From Alphaproteobacteria bacterium (lineage in GTDB: Bacteria; Pseudomonadota; Alphaproteobacteria; Rhizobiales; Hyphomicrobiaceae): DNA of 61,213 nucleotides. Both the position numbers and the translations under genes were made by a program. Numbering within the stretch: position 1 is the stretch's first letter; each line of letters starts with the position of its first letter. The notes below the pieces were generated by a model. It was not told the DNA's origin. It made no database searches and worked only from the letters and a program-made list of their open reading frames with translations. Where the stretch lies: assembly GCA_022600345.1 (NCBI GenBank), contig JAHZKP010000013.1, forward strand, positions 1 through 61,213, read 5' to 3'. Below are positions 52,268 to 61,213 of this stretch, piece after piece.

Positions 52268-53046
52268 ATCCCATCCATCCGCATGGCGATTCCAGCTTTC
52301 GCCATGTGCTGCTTGGCTTCCCCGATGGTGTAGGTGCCGAAGTGGAAAATGGAGGCGGCCAATACCGCGCTAGCGTGACCTTCGCGCACGCCATCGACCA
52401 GATGATCGAGCGTTCCCACGCCGCCTGAAGCAATCACAGGAACACTGACCGCATCCGAGATCGCCCGCGTCAATTGATTATCGAACCCCGCCTTGGTGCC
52501 GTCGCGGTCCATCGAGGTCAAAAGGATCTCCCCCGCCCCCAACGCCACGACCTCCTTGGCGTATTCGATGGCGTCAATACCGGTCGGCTTGCGTCCACCA
52601 TGGGTAAATATCTCCCAACGCAGCGGCTCGCAGTCTCCCGAAACCTTCTTGGCATCGATTGCGACAACGATGCATTGTGTGCCGAATTTTTCGCTGGCTT
52701 CCTTGACGAACTCACGGTTGCTCACGGCTGCCGTATTGATCGACACCTTATCGGCGCCAGCTTCCAAAAGCTTGCGCACATCCTCCACCGTCCTCACCCC
52801 GCCCCCAACCGTCAGCGGCATGAAACAGCGCTCGGCCGTTTCTTCCACGATATGAAAGATCGTGTCGCGATCCTCGTGACTGGCCGTTATGTCGAGAAAA
52901 CACAACTCATCGGCCCCCGCCGCATCATAAGCGGCGGCAGCTTCCACCGGATCACCGGCATCGATCAGATCGACGAAATTGATACCCTTGACGACGCGGC
53001 CATCCTTGACGTCGAGGCACGGAATAATGCGGATCTTGTGTGTCAT
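52264..53046 (-). CDS. hisF: Imidazole glycerol phosphate synthase, cyclase subunit
   Basis: HisF uses ammonia from HisH to make imidazoleglycerol phosphate and AICAR. The 260-residue TIM barrel has [16 protein letters not shown] with catalytic D12, [42 protein letters not shown] and [13 protein letters not shown]. The frame extends 14 codons upstream; the ATG at 53046 gives the family N-terminus. It follows the HI0933-like gene by 42 bases and is far from hisH and hisA. Confidence 0.96.
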   Translation of the reverse strand: MTHKIRIIPCLDVKDGRVVKGINFVDLIDAGDPVEAAAAYDAAGADELCFLDITASHEDRDTIFHIVEETAERCFMPLTVGGGVRTVEDVRKLLEAGADKVSINTAAVSNREFVKEASEKFGTQCIVVAIDAKKVSGDCEPLRWEIFTHGGRKPTGIDAIEYAKEVVALGAGEILLTSMDRDGTKAGFDNQLTRAISDAVSVPVIASGGVGTLDHLVDGVREGHASAVLAASIFHFGTYTIGEAKQHMAKAGIAMRMDGI

Positions 53047-53088
53047 ATCAGATGGGTATCGCGGCAATCGATGTGCGGCAAGCCCCAA

Positions 53089-54333
53089 CTACTTTCCAGC
53101 CAGCCAATCCACTACACCCCGCCCGGCAGCCGCCCCCGTCGCAAACGAGGCCTGCAACAGATACCCGCCCGTTGGCGCATCCCAATCGAGCATTTCTCCA
53201 GCAACGAACACGCCGGGCTTGTTGCTAAGCATGAACCGCCCATCCACCTCATCGAAACGCACCCCGCCGGCAGTAGAAATAGCCCGGTCCATCGATGCTA
53301 TTCCCGTCAGCCCAACCGGCACAGCCTTGATCAACGCCGTCAACTCCTCCCCTCCAAGATCGCCAAGCCGGACCGGCATCGATAATGCCGCCTCCTGCAA
53401 CAACCCGATAGCTGGCGGCGATAATCGCCCGGCCTTGCGCAGGAACGTCGATAGCGATTGCTTCTTGCGCGGCCCATCAAGGGGCACCGCAAGATCGCCG
53501 GCCATGATGTCCGGCCTCAGATCTATGTGCAGCGTCGCACAGCCATCGCGCAAAATCGCCTCGCGCAGCGGCCCCGACAGGGCATAAATCGCCCCGCCTT
53601 CAAGGCCACCCGCCGTTATCATCGCTTCGCCACGCACGGTTCTGTCGCCGACTTGAAGCGCGATCCGCTTCAACGGCTGGCCTTGGAACTTGCCGCGAAA
53701 ATGATCCGACCACTCGACGGTAAAGCCGCAGTTGGATGGCGCCAGGTCGGCAATGCCAACACCCTGCCCACGCAGGATCTCCACCCACCCGCCATCGGAG
53801 CCAAGCCGCGCCCAACTGCCCCCGCCCAGCGCCAGCACCACAGCATCGGCAGCCACACCGGTCAGCCCCTCAGGCCCCTCGAATTTCAGTTGGCCAGTTT
53901 CGCCCCAACCAAGCCACCGCTGCCGGGTTTTAAACTCAACACCACGCTCTCCCAGTCGCCGCAGCCATGCGCGCAACAGCGGTGAAGCCTTCATGGATTT
54001 GGGAAACACTCGCCCGCTGGACCCCGTAAACGTCTGCTGCCCCAGACCCTCGCACCAGCTTTTCACGGCGTCGGGACCGAATGCCTCTATGACCGGCCGC
54101 AACTCATCGGCCCGCCCACCATAGCGCTCCAGGAACCGCTCCAAATCCTCGCTATGCGTCAGGTTGAGCCCACCTCGCCCCGCCATCAGAAACTTGCGTC
54201 CGACTGACGGCATCCGGTCATAGACCGTGACCCGAATTTGCCCGCCGCTTTCAGCGGACACAACGTCGGCCGCCATCAGACCGGCAGGACCTCCGCCGAT
54301 AACCGCAACATCACACGAAGATTTCTGAACCAC
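53089..54333 (-). CDS. HI0933-like (YhiN/BaiN-type) FAD-dependent oxidoreductase
   Basis: A 414-residue flavoprotein: FAD motif VAVIGGGPAGLMAADVV (residues 9-25), VGRKFLMAGRGGLNLTHSE, the mid-domain GGGSWARLGSDG, and the C-terminal SNKPGVFVAGEMLDWDAPTGGYLLQASFATG. This matches the HI0933-like family, of uncertain substrate; BaiN members reduce bile-acid double bonds. The start is GTG at 54333. hisF lies 42 bases downstream on the same strand. Confidence 0.88.
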   Translation of the reverse strand: MVQKSSCDVAVIGGGPAGLMAADVVSAESGGQIRVTVYDRMPSVGRKFLMAGRGGLNLTHSEDLERFLERYGGRADELRPVIEAFGPDAVKSWCEGLGQQTFTGSSGRVFPKSMKASPLLRAWLRRLGERGVEFKTRQRWLGWGETGQLKFEGPEGLTGVAADAVVLALGGGSWARLGSDGGWVEILRGQGVGIADLAPSNCGFTVEWSDHFRGKFQGQPLKRIALQVGDRTVRGEAMITAGGLEGGAIYALSGPLREAILRDGCATLHIDLRPDIMAGDLAVPLDGPRKKQSLSTFLRKAGRLSPPAIGLLQEAALSMPVRLGDLGGEELTALIKAVPVGLTGIASMDRAISTAGGVRFDEVDGRFMLSNKPGVFVAGEMLDWDAPTGGYLLQASFATGAAAGRGVVDWLAGK

Positions 54334-54434
54334 TGTTCACCGCAGGTTGGCGCGCGCCCAGACAAGCGCTCTAATCAAGCCGCCAGCGTTAGCACTCGAT
54401 GCTCGGCTATGACAATGCAGAAGCGAACGGTAGA

Positions 54435-56063
54435 TTAATCCGTCGTTCGCCACCGTGAGCGCTGTACGAACGCGATCGTCACCAACGGCGCCACCACCGT
54501 CACGACCGCCGCAACGATCAACAACCACCCCAGCACGGAATAGTCGGCTGGAACTTCGACAACTCCGCTGCTTCGGTCCTTCACTTCCCGGGTGACGACA
54601 AAGACTTCATTCAGGTACTTCGTCAAAAGGCTGCTCGCCGACAGTGCCAGGTTGGTGAACGACGCCATCACCGCAAAGAACGTCGCCTTCAGATTATCGG
54701 GCGCATTTCGCGCAATCCACGCCAGCATCGGGATCATCGCGACCTGACCCAGCGGCGACTCGATTGCCGTATCCAGAATCGCAATAAATCGGGCATCGAC
54801 AACGCCGCCCGTCAACGGCCCGGTCCAATGGTGGATGCCGTAGTAAAGGGCAATATTCGGAATTGAGAGAATGCCGGCAGCGATCGTCAGCAAGATCACG
54901 ATGTAGGTGATCGACCGCGACGCCATCAGCGGCCGCAAAACGATCATTCCGACCAGCGTCAGGCAGGCTGTAACCAGCGTCAGGACCGACAAGAATTGCT
55001 GGTCGAAGCCCAACACGTCGATTTCAAACCAGGTTTGCCCGGCCCCCGGCGAGGGCACGGCGCGGAATATGAAGATGATCAGAGCCGTCCCAAACAGCAT
55101 GCGCGCCTTGGCCGGCTCCAGCGCCTTGGACAACTGAAACATCAGCGCCAGTACGATTCCCATCGAGCCGGCGAATACAATTTCCTGAGCAAACGGCACC
55201 TTGCCCAGCCCCACCGTGAGGCTAACGACCACGAATCCCGCACCGCCGATGAAATACCAATAGTTCGGTTTTGTCGGCTCTCCTTCGGGCTCCAACGCCG
55301 CAGCAACTTCATTAGGCGGCAACCCCGTTTCGAGCAAGCGCATCCTTTGCCGATGCTTGAACACTTCCGCCAGAACCACTCCGCTGACCGAGACCAACGG
55401 GATGATCAGGGCGAATAAGTAGATGCGTCCGTAGACCACTGCTTTTTGCGCCTGGCTGGCATCCTCGATACCCGAAAACATGAAAATATTGAGCAGCGCA
55501 ACGAACACCAACCCGCTGATCAGCGCAATCCGCCCCAGCGTCTGCATCGTCGTGTGCAGCGCCTTTTGTTCATCCTCGCCCAGCGGCTGACCGTCGACAT
55601 CGATCCGCGGAACTGCTTCCACCGACATCGCATCGGCGACCGAATCCTGCACAACATACCCAAGCGGAGCCAACAGCACGCTGAACACATACCAGGCTTC
55701 AATCGGCATAATCGCCGACATCTGCTCGGGATACGTGATGAGCCAATACATGATCAGCAAGCTGGCTGCGATCAGCGCCGCACCCAGATAAACCAGCAGC
55801 GATTTCCAGCGCCAAATGAGATCGACCAGGTGCCCCAGCGGCATTTTCAAGGCCCACGGAAGGCCCGCCCAAAACGATAACCCCGCCAGGAATGCCGCCG
55901 ATAACCCCAGGTACTCCTTGACGAAAAACATACCGACAATCGCTGTGAGCCCGGAAATCCCGGCAGCGAAATAAACCATCAACGGTGGCAGAAACGACCA
56001 GCGGAACTGCCGCCGCAAATCGAGCACCGTGGCATCGAACCAGTCGGATATCGCCTGCATCAT
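54435..56063 (-). CDS. BT1 / folate-biopterin-transporter-like MFS protein
   Basis: 542 residues with about 12 hydrophobic helices. The block APLGYVVQDSVADAMSVEAV with acidic residues in a helix is typical of the BT1 branch of the MFS. Loops include an inserted GQPLGEDEQKALHTTMQTLG after it. The substrate is not predictable. The frame opens at a TTG (56177); the ATGATG at 56063 is preferred because the preceding 38 codons look non-coding. Confidence 0.75.
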   Translation of the reverse strand: MMQAISDWFDATVLDLRRQFRWSFLPPLMVYFAAGISGLTAIVGMFFVKEYLGLSAAFLAGLSFWAGLPWALKMPLGHLVDLIWRWKSLLVYLGAALIAASLLIMYWLITYPEQMSAIMPIEAWYVFSVLLAPLGYVVQDSVADAMSVEAVPRIDVDGQPLGEDEQKALHTTMQTLGRIALISGLVFVALLNIFMFSGIEDASQAQKAVVYGRIYLFALIIPLVSVSGVVLAEVFKHRQRMRLLETGLPPNEVAAALEPEGEPTKPNYWYFIGGAGFVVVSLTVGLGKVPFAQEIVFAGSMGIVLALMFQLSKALEPAKARMLFGTALIIFIFRAVPSPGAGQTWFEIDVLGFDQQFLSVLTLVTACLTLVGMIVLRPLMASRSITYIVILLTIAAGILSIPNIALYYGIHHWTGPLTGGVVDARFIAILDTAIESPLGQVAMIPMLAWIARNAPDNLKATFFAVMASFTNLALSASSLLTKYLNEVFVVTREVKDRSSGVVEVPADYSVLGWLLIVAAVVTVVAPLVTIAFVQRSRWRTTD

Positions 56064-56504
56064 CCAGTCATCCCAATTGCCATCGCTGCGAATTCCAATC
56101 GACCCCGTCGACGCACTTGGCCGTCCTTGCCATGCGCCACCGTCGCCTGGAAGCCTGACAACGCGTTCGATAGTCAAGCTGAAAGATTGCTTGGTCCCGA
56201 CCCTGGATGCTGATAAACCCGAGCCTTGGACCTCAGTTTCGATTAGAAAACCGGGCTGAACTCGACTGTGCTGAAATGGTCAGGTGGCCGAAGATTGAAT
56301 TTCGAACACGCTTCTATACCGATGCCTCACACAAACAGAATGAATTTTTCAAACAACTTCGCCACACCTGAATCTCCCATGCATACTGCTCGCCCGAATC
56401 GGCTCGACCTTGCGACCCACGGCGGACTATCCTTTGCCGTAACAGGCTATTGAGTTGAGGGAACTTTATTCATTGTCGCGAAGCTAACCGGGGTATCGCC
56501 ATCG
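56064..56504. other. Divergent promoter region, BT1-like and RND genes
   Basis: About 440 bases with no gene (330 if the longer BT1-like start is used). The right half (56250-56480) is visibly richer in A+T than the surrounding genes, as expected for promoters. I see no clear operator or repeat. Confidence 0.5.
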
Positions 56505-58916
56505 ATGCTGAGCAACAACCCTGTGCGGCCTGAAGCCAAAGGCGAACCCGACAGCCGGCTGGCTCGCATTTTGTGGCCGCTAATTGCGCTGGCCGAGTTT
56601 TCGCGGCTTCGCCCGGCAATTGCCTTGGTGGCGATCGTCTTGTTGACGGCCATTATGCTGGTCGGCTTCAAGTGGCTCGCTGCCGACGATTCCCTTGAGA
56701 GTTTTTTGCGAGCCGACACCCCCGGCTACCACACCTACGAAACGCTGCGCGATCGCTTCCCATCCAGCGACCTGGATGTCTTCGTCACCGCAGAAGCGCC
56801 CAACCTGTTCACCGCCGACCGGCTCCAGGCCATGCAGGACTTGAACTTCACGCTCCTGATTGCCGATCCGGTAAAATCCGTTCTTTCAATATTCTCGCTG
56901 AAACAACCGCTGACGTCAGGCGATCTGCCGCCCTCGATACTGCCCGAGGACATCCCCGAAGACGAAGCAAAGCTGAACAGCCTGTCGCAACAGATCTACG
57001 CCCACCCGATCGCCAATAACAGGCTGCTGTCTTCGCCCGATGCACCCCAACAGCTTTCACTTTTCGTCGTCGGGCTTGATCCCGAATTCGTCCGTGCCAA
57101 CGGCCTGCCTGCCACAATCGACCTGCTGAAGGAAGAAATTGCGGCAATTCCCGAAACCGAAAGCTTCAAAATCGGCGTCGCCGGTGTGCCTGCGATGAAG
57201 GCCGAGGTGATCGTCAGCACCGCCCGCGACATCGTTCTGTTCAACAGCGTCGGCCTGCTTGTCGGCGCCATGATCTGCTGGCTGTTCTTTCGTCGCGCCC
57301 TGCTCGTCCTGATCGCCAATATCCCGACAGCCCTGGCGGTTGTCTTCTGCCTGGGGCTTTTCGGCTGGACCGGCACCAAGATCGACCCGCTGATGAATGC
57401 GATAATGCCGCTGGTCCTGGTGGTGACCTACAACAACGCCATGCACTACCTGTTTGCCATTTGCCGCAACCTCGACAGCGGACTGGCAAAGGGGCAGGCC
57501 ATCAGGTACGCAGCAATCGAGATCGGCCCTGCCTGTGCGCTGACATCCATCACCACGTCGATTGCGCTGTTCTCGCTGATGTTCTCCAGCTCACCCTTGA
57601 TCAAGACCTTCGGCCTGCTGGCGGGCTCATCCGTATTGATCGCCCTCACATTGATCATCGTCATCATGCCGGTCTGCGCGGTCTACTTGTTGAAAGACGG
57701 CAGATCCTACCTGCACGGCAAGGGCTCGCATCAGGGCATCAGCCTGCTGGACCGCTTGGCGGAACGCATCAGTAGGACCGTCAACAAAAACCGCGAAGCC
57801 TACGTAACTTTCGGAGCGCTCCTGACAGGGTTTTTCTTCTTTGCCTATTTCCTGCTGGAGCCCCAATACCGGTTAAGTGAAATGCTGCCCGACCACGGAC
57901 AGGCAGCCGACGTGACAAAGCGCATGGAGGACCGTCTGGGCGGCGTTTTCCCACTAAACGTCATGATGAAATGGCCGACAGGCGAAACCCCGACATCGCC
58001 CGCCGTCCGCAACGTCACCCAATCGATACACCAAGCCGTTGCCGCCCATCCCCGCATCAGCAAGGTCAGCTCACTCAACGATCTTCAAAACTGGGCGCAA
58101 TCTGGCGGACTGGCACCCCAGGCGGCAGCCGAACGGCTGCTCGACGACCTGCCACCTTCCATTCGCTCCCGCTTCGTCGACCTCAAGTCGGGCTCGGCCA
58201 TTATCACCGGTTACATCGCCGACCTTGAGGCCCGCGAAATTTTGCGACTGTCGGCCGAGCTGGAAGGCGAACTGGACAGGATCCGCGCAGCCAATCCCAA
58301 CTTCGAGATTTCGCTAACCGGTCTTTCCAGCATCGCGGCAAGCCGTTCGACCAGCGTCATTTCGCAATTGAGCATCAGCATGCTTGGCGCGGTTATTGTC
58401 GTCATCGCCGTTATCGGACTGGCCTTCGGATCGCTGGCCATGGCCGGTCTCAGCGTCCTTCCCAATCTATTCGCGATTTTTGCCACCGGCACCTGGCTGC
58501 TTTTCACCAACGGCGGCCTCGACTATGCCACCGTCGTCGGACTGACCGTCGCGTTCGGCCTTGCCGTTGACGACACGATCCATGTCCTCAACCGCTTTCA
58601 GATCGAAAAGCAAACCGCTGCGCTGACTTCTGAGGCCACCGATCGAACGTTGCGGCTGATCGGAACGGTTCTCATTCTTACCACCGCCGTATTGCTGGCC
58701 GGCCTGTCGGTCACGCAACTAAGCGCGGTCCCACCAACGCGCCAATTTGGTCTGATCTGCATTTTCACGCTGCTGTTCGCACTTATAGCCGATTTGGTCA
58801 TATTACCGGCGTTGATCCTGGTTACCCACGGAACAGGAGATCGGCGGGCTGCACGTATAGCGTTGCAGAACCGGCCCGGCACCAGCCAGACCGCCGAAAC
58901 AATAAAATCTCAATAG
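56505..58916 (+). CDS. RND-superfamily (MMPL / sterol-sensing type) transporter
   Basis: 803 residues in the two-fold RND layout: helix 1 (IALVAIVLLTAIMLVGF), a periplasmic domain (65-235), five helices with VLVVTYNNAMHYLFAICR, a second half with helix 7 (AYVTFGALLTGFFFFAYFLL), another periplasmic domain and five helices with VGLTVAFGLAVDDTIHVLNRF. The VAFGLAVDDTIH motif provides the proton-relay acids. Relatives export lipids, including hopanoids. A small secreted protein and an SDR-DoxX fusion follow at 9 and 59 bases. Confidence 0.88.
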   Translation: MLSNNPVRPEAKGEPDSRLARILWPLIALAEFSRLRPAIALVAIVLLTAIMLVGFKWLAADDSLESFLRADTPGYHTYETLRDRFPSSDLDVFVTAEAPNLFTADRLQAMQDLNFTLLIADPVKSVLSIFSLKQPLTSGDLPPSILPEDIPEDEAKLNSLSQQIYAHPIANNRLLSSPDAPQQLSLFVVGLDPEFVRANGLPATIDLLKEEIAAIPETESFKIGVAGVPAMKAEVIVSTARDIVLFNSVGLLVGAMICWLFFRRALLVLIANIPTALAVVFCLGLFGWTGTKIDPLMNAIMPLVLVVTYNNAMHYLFAICRNLDSGLAKGQAIRYAAIEIGPACALTSITTSIALFSLMFSSSPLIKTFGLLAGSSVLIALTLIIVIMPVCAVYLLKDGRSYLHGKGSHQGISLLDRLAERISRTVNKNREAYVTFGALLTGFFFFAYFLLEPQYRLSEMLPDHGQAADVTKRMEDRLGGVFPLNVMMKWPTGETPTSPAVRNVTQSIHQAVAAHPRISKVSSLNDLQNWAQSGGLAPQAAAERLLDDLPPSIRSRFVDLKSGSAIITGYIADLEAREILRLSAELEGELDRIRAANPNFEISLTGLSSIAASRSTSVISQLSISMLGAVIVVIAVIGLAFGSLAMAGLSVLPNLFAIFATGTWLLFTNGGLDYATVVGLTVAFGLAVDDTIHVLNRFQIEKQTAALTSEATDRTLRLIGTVLILTTAVLLAGLSVTQLSAVPPTRQFGLICIFTLLFALIADLVILPALILVTHGTGDRRAARIALQNRPGTSQTAETIKSQ

Positions 58917-58925
58917 GAGACCCAG

Positions 58926-59318
58926 ATGAGAGCATTTATTTTCGCAATTTTGCCCGCCCTGCTCGTACTCGCAGGTTATCCCGGCACCGGACACGCAGCT
59001 TCGCTTGCTGGAAGCTGGAACGGTAGCGGTTATGTCAACCCGACGAAGGGCAAACGCGAAAGAGTCCGCTGCCGGATCACCTACTCCAAGCAAACGAGCA
59101 AGGTCTTCAGCGTGCGCGCCTCCTGCGCAACCGCCTCAAACAAGATCCTGCAAACCGGCGAAGTGCTGATGGTCAACGCGAGCAGATATGTCGGCGATTT
59201 TTATAACAGCGAGTACGACATTTCCGGCCGCGTCCACGTCAGCGTCAATGGTTCCCGCCAGACGGTTTCGTTTTCCAGCGGCCGCGGCTCAGGCCGCGTG
59301 AACCTGAGGAAGCGCTGA
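58926..59318 (+). CDS. Small secreted protein following the RND gene
   Basis: The 130-residue product has a signal peptide (cleavage after GHAA near 25) and a mature part rich in beta-strand patterns (SLAGSWNGSGYVNP, RVRCRITYSKQTSKVFSV, GRVHVSVNGSRQTVSFSS) with two cysteines. It resembles small periplasmic beta-barrel proteins of unknown function. GGAG 8 bases before the ATG, and a gap of nine bases after the RND gene, suggest one transcript and perhaps a shared task in lipid export. Confidence 0.75.
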   Translation: MRAFIFAILPALLVLAGYPGTGHAASLAGSWNGSGYVNPTKGKRERVRCRITYSKQTSKVFSVRASCATASNKILQTGEVLMVNASRYVGDFYNSEYDISGRVHVSVNGSRQTVSFSSGRGSGRVNLRKR

Positions 59319-59377
59319 TCCGCTTCGGCCGGATAGTGCTTGTTCAGCAAAAGTGTGAGCGGCAGGAATAGACCGGC

Positions 59378-60676
59378 ATGCGAATTCTCGTCCTGGGCGC
59401 TTACGGCCTCATTGGTCAAGCCATTGTCCGCCATCTTCGATCCCACGGCCATGAGGTCGTGGGTATCGCGCGCAGTCCAAAACACGGGGCCGCGCATTTT
59501 CCGGAAATCGACTGGATCATAGGCGACCTGAACTATCTCACCACGGTCCGGGACTGGTCCGGCCACCTGGACGGCATCAACGCCGTTGTCAACGCATCCG
59601 GCGCGCTGCAATCCGGGCTCAAAGATGACCTGAAAAAGGTCCAGTTCACCGCGATAGCAGCGCTAATAGAAGCCTGCTCGCAGTCATCTTCGGCACACCG
59701 CTTCATCCAAATTTCCGCCCCCGGTGCAACACCGGACTCGCGAACTGAATTCTACCGCACCAAGGCTCTGGCCGATGAAGCCCTTCGCGCCAGCCAACTC
59801 AGATGGACGATCCTCAAACCGGGCCTGGTCATTTCTGAGACGGCATATGGCGGAACCAGCCTGTTGCGCATGCTGGCCGCTGTTCCCGTTATCCAACCCA
59901 TCACCCTGCCGGACGCCCAATTGCAAACCATTGCCGCAAACGACGTCGCCAGCGCGGTTGTCAATTGCATCGACCAACCCGAACTGGAGCAACGCGAATT
60001 CGACCTCGTCTCCAGTCCCCCCCAGACACTGCAGTCAATCGTTCTACAGTTCCGCGAATGGCTTGGCGCCCCGCCGCCAACAGCGGTCTGGCAGGTTCCC
60101 AATGTCGTGGGTCGCGCAATCGGCCGCTTGGCCGATTTGGCCGGCTTGCTAGGTTGGCGTTCACCGCTTCGAACAACGGCACTTCAAGTGCTCGAAGATG
60201 GCGTCCTTGGAGATCCTGACCCCTGGCGGAAAGCCACAGGACAATCGTTTGGCAGCCTCAATGAAACGCTTCGCGACATGCCGGCCACCCGGCAGGAACG
60301 CGTATTTGCCCGCACCCAGTTGGTGTTCCCCATATTGGTGGGAACTTTCGCCGCCTTCTGGATGGCCTCAGGTGCCATCGGCCTGTGGCAGCTTGACCGG
60401 GCAGCCTCGATGATTTCGGCCTCGGTAGGCACCAGCACAGCAATTGCCTTAGTTATAACAGGCTCGCTTGCCGACATCGCAATCGGCACTGCATTACTGG
60501 TGAAAAGAACCTTCGGCACGGCCTGCCTGGCAGCTCTCGGAGTGTCGGCGGTCTATTTGGTGATGGGTAGCATTCTAACTCCCGGCCTGTGGGCCGACCC
60601 GCTCGGCCCCCTGGTCAAGATCCTGCCGGTGATGGCAGTATCGCTCGCACTGATCGCAATGGCGCAGGAACGATGA
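59378..60676 (+). CDS. Fusion: NAD(P)-binding SDR/NmrA-like domain plus DoxX-like membrane domain
   Basis: 432 residues. The N-terminal Rossmann domain has GAYGLIG (residues 7-13), the VVNASGALQ strand, and a Y-x3-K pair in FYRTKALADEAL, all as in atypical SDR (complex I NDUFA9-like). The C-terminal 120 residues contain four hydrophobic helices (VFPILVGTFAAFWMASGAIG and others) of DoxX-like type. It overlaps the DUF2269 gene by four bases. Role unknown. Confidence 0.83.
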   Translation: MRILVLGAYGLIGQAIVRHLRSHGHEVVGIARSPKHGAAHFPEIDWIIGDLNYLTTVRDWSGHLDGINAVVNASGALQSGLKDDLKKVQFTAIAALIEACSQSSSAHRFIQISAPGATPDSRTEFYRTKALADEALRASQLRWTILKPGLVISETAYGGTSLLRMLAAVPVIQPITLPDAQLQTIAANDVASAVVNCIDQPELEQREFDLVSSPPQTLQSIVLQFREWLGAPPPTAVWQVPNVVGRAIGRLADLAGLLGWRSPLRTTALQVLEDGVLGDPDPWRKATGQSFGSLNETLRDMPATRQERVFARTQLVFPILVGTFAAFWMASGAIGLWQLDRAASMISASVGTSTAIALVITGSLADIAIGTALLVKRTFGTACLAALGVSAVYLVMGSILTPGLWADPLGPLVKILPVMAVSLALIAMAQER

Positions 60677-61152
60677 TGGAGTGGGTCGAACTTCTCCGCT
60701 GGCTGCACATCATCGGCGCCAGCGTATTGCTTGGAACCGGCGCCGGCATCGCCTTTTTCATGTTGATGGCACACCGCACCAACGATGCGCGCATCATTGC
60801 CCACACCGCCTCCACGGTCGTCATCGCCGATTGGGTATTCACTTCAAGTGCCGTATTCTTGCAACCGATCACCGGAGCCCTGCTCGCGACCGCCGTCGGC
60901 TGGGACTGGAGTGAAGGTTGGATCGTCCTATCGCTCATCTTGTACGTGGTGACAGGCGCATTCTGGATCCCCGTCGTCGTGATCCAGCAAAAATTGCGCG
61001 ACCTGGCCGTCACCGCCATGCAATCAGGCGAGCCTTTGCCAGCGCGGTACTATAGCCTTTTCCGGATCTGGTTCGTCTGCGGTTTCCCCGCCTTTGCAGC
61101 CGTTCTCACCATACTTTGGCTGATGATCGCCCGGCCGCAGATTTCGTTTTAG
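60673..61152 (+). CDS. DUF2269 integral membrane protein
   Basis: 159 residues, about four helices: WLHIIGASVLLGTGAGIAFFM, VIADWVFTSSAVFLQPITGA, WIVLSLILYVVTGAFWIPVV and WFVCGFPAFAAVLTILWLMIA. The HIIGASVLLGTG opening is typical of DUF2269. The ATG overlaps the SDR-DoxX stop (ATGA). The TAG stop falls within the end of repeat copy B. Confidence 0.85.
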   Translation: MMEWVELLRWLHIIGASVLLGTGAGIAFFMLMAHRTNDARIIAHTASTVVIADWVFTSSAVFLQPITGALLATAVGWDWSEGWIVLSLILYVVTGAFWIPVVVIQQKLRDLAVTAMQSGEPLPARYYSLFRIWFVCGFPAFAAVLTILWLMIARPQISF

Positions 61153-61213
61153 AGCACTTTCCGACCAAATCGATTCAATTCTGTTTCTCAAGCGGCGAGT
61201 CGATCCAGCAGGA
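61148..61213. repeat. Dispersed inverted-repeat element, copy B (cut by window end)
   Basis: TTTAGAGCACTTTCCGACC and the following 45 bases match the reverse complement of 214-278 almost base for base; only the stretch after AAATCGA differs (TTCAATT against ACCATT). So this is the same element as copy A in opposite orientation. Confidence 0.85.

Overview
The window is a high-GC, gene-dense chromosomal stretch from an alphaproteobacterium, most likely of the Hyphomicrobiales (Rhizobiales) type. The evidence is the gene neighbourhoods: folD next to DUF167 and YggT; a bioB-F-D-A-Z biotin operon using the BioZ route; hisB-DUF2628-hisH divergent from hslV; a pstSCAB-phoU-phoB operon with its phoR; a DUF2244 gene beside endonuclease III; and AGAGCA...CCGACCA palindromic intergenic repeats. 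I cannot name a genus from sequence alone. No rRNA, prophage, CRISPR array or insertion sequence with a transposase is visible.

Layout. 0-5 kb: end of a dispersed repeat, folD-DUF167-YggT, a CbiX-like chelatase, a GMC oxidoreductase, then two abutting and abnormal tRNA-like genes. 5-13 kb: a slipin, a small secreted protein, an NTF2-fold protein, then bioBFDAZ with stop/start overlaps. 13-14.4 kb: a less GC-rich accessory module ending in a ClpP-fold SDH-type serine proteinase, with two small upstream ORFs. 14.5-25 kb: a PhoX-like phosphatase, a J-domain protein, argG, two related secreted cysteine-repeat proteins, three hypothetical proteins (two of them membrane proteins), rlmN, and a membrane/spermidine-synthase-like fusion. 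25-34 kb: hslV-SMR-GNAT-hslU, and hisB-DUF2628-hisH bracketed by two 267-bp copies of a structured element; a small Cas2/VapD-like protein; hisA; pta. 34.5-45.5 kb: an IclR regulator, an L,D-transpeptidase, an 800-bp gene-free region with a pentamer tract and an ordered array of 15-bp palindromes, then the phosphate regulon. 45.7-61.2 kb: a secreted HExxH-type protein, leuD, an Ada-like protein, nth with a long basic tail, an EF-hand protein, a DoxX/DUF417 gene with a divergent TetR regulator, hisF (detached from hisA), an HI0933-like flavoprotein, a BT1-type transporter, an RND/MMPL exporter, an SDR-DoxX fusion and DUF2269. The window ends in an inverted copy of the repeat that opens it.

How the genes work together. 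BioZ, BioF, BioA, BioD and BioB form a complete pathway from a pimeloyl-type precursor to biotin. PstSCAB imports phosphate, PhoR/PhoU sense the transporter state and PhoB activates the regulon; a Pho-box-like site lies before pstS. HisB, HisH, HisA and HisF are four histidine enzymes, with the HisH/HisF partners about 22 kb apart. HslV and HslU are the two halves of one protease, with two unrelated genes between them.

Most striking features: the duplicated TGAAC-N3-GTTCA palindrome array (36868-37308), the tandem abnormal tRNA-like genes (4829-4982), the 267-bp structured element with compensatory changes, and the SDH-proteinase module. All functional readings come from reading the sequence; nothing was searched against a database.
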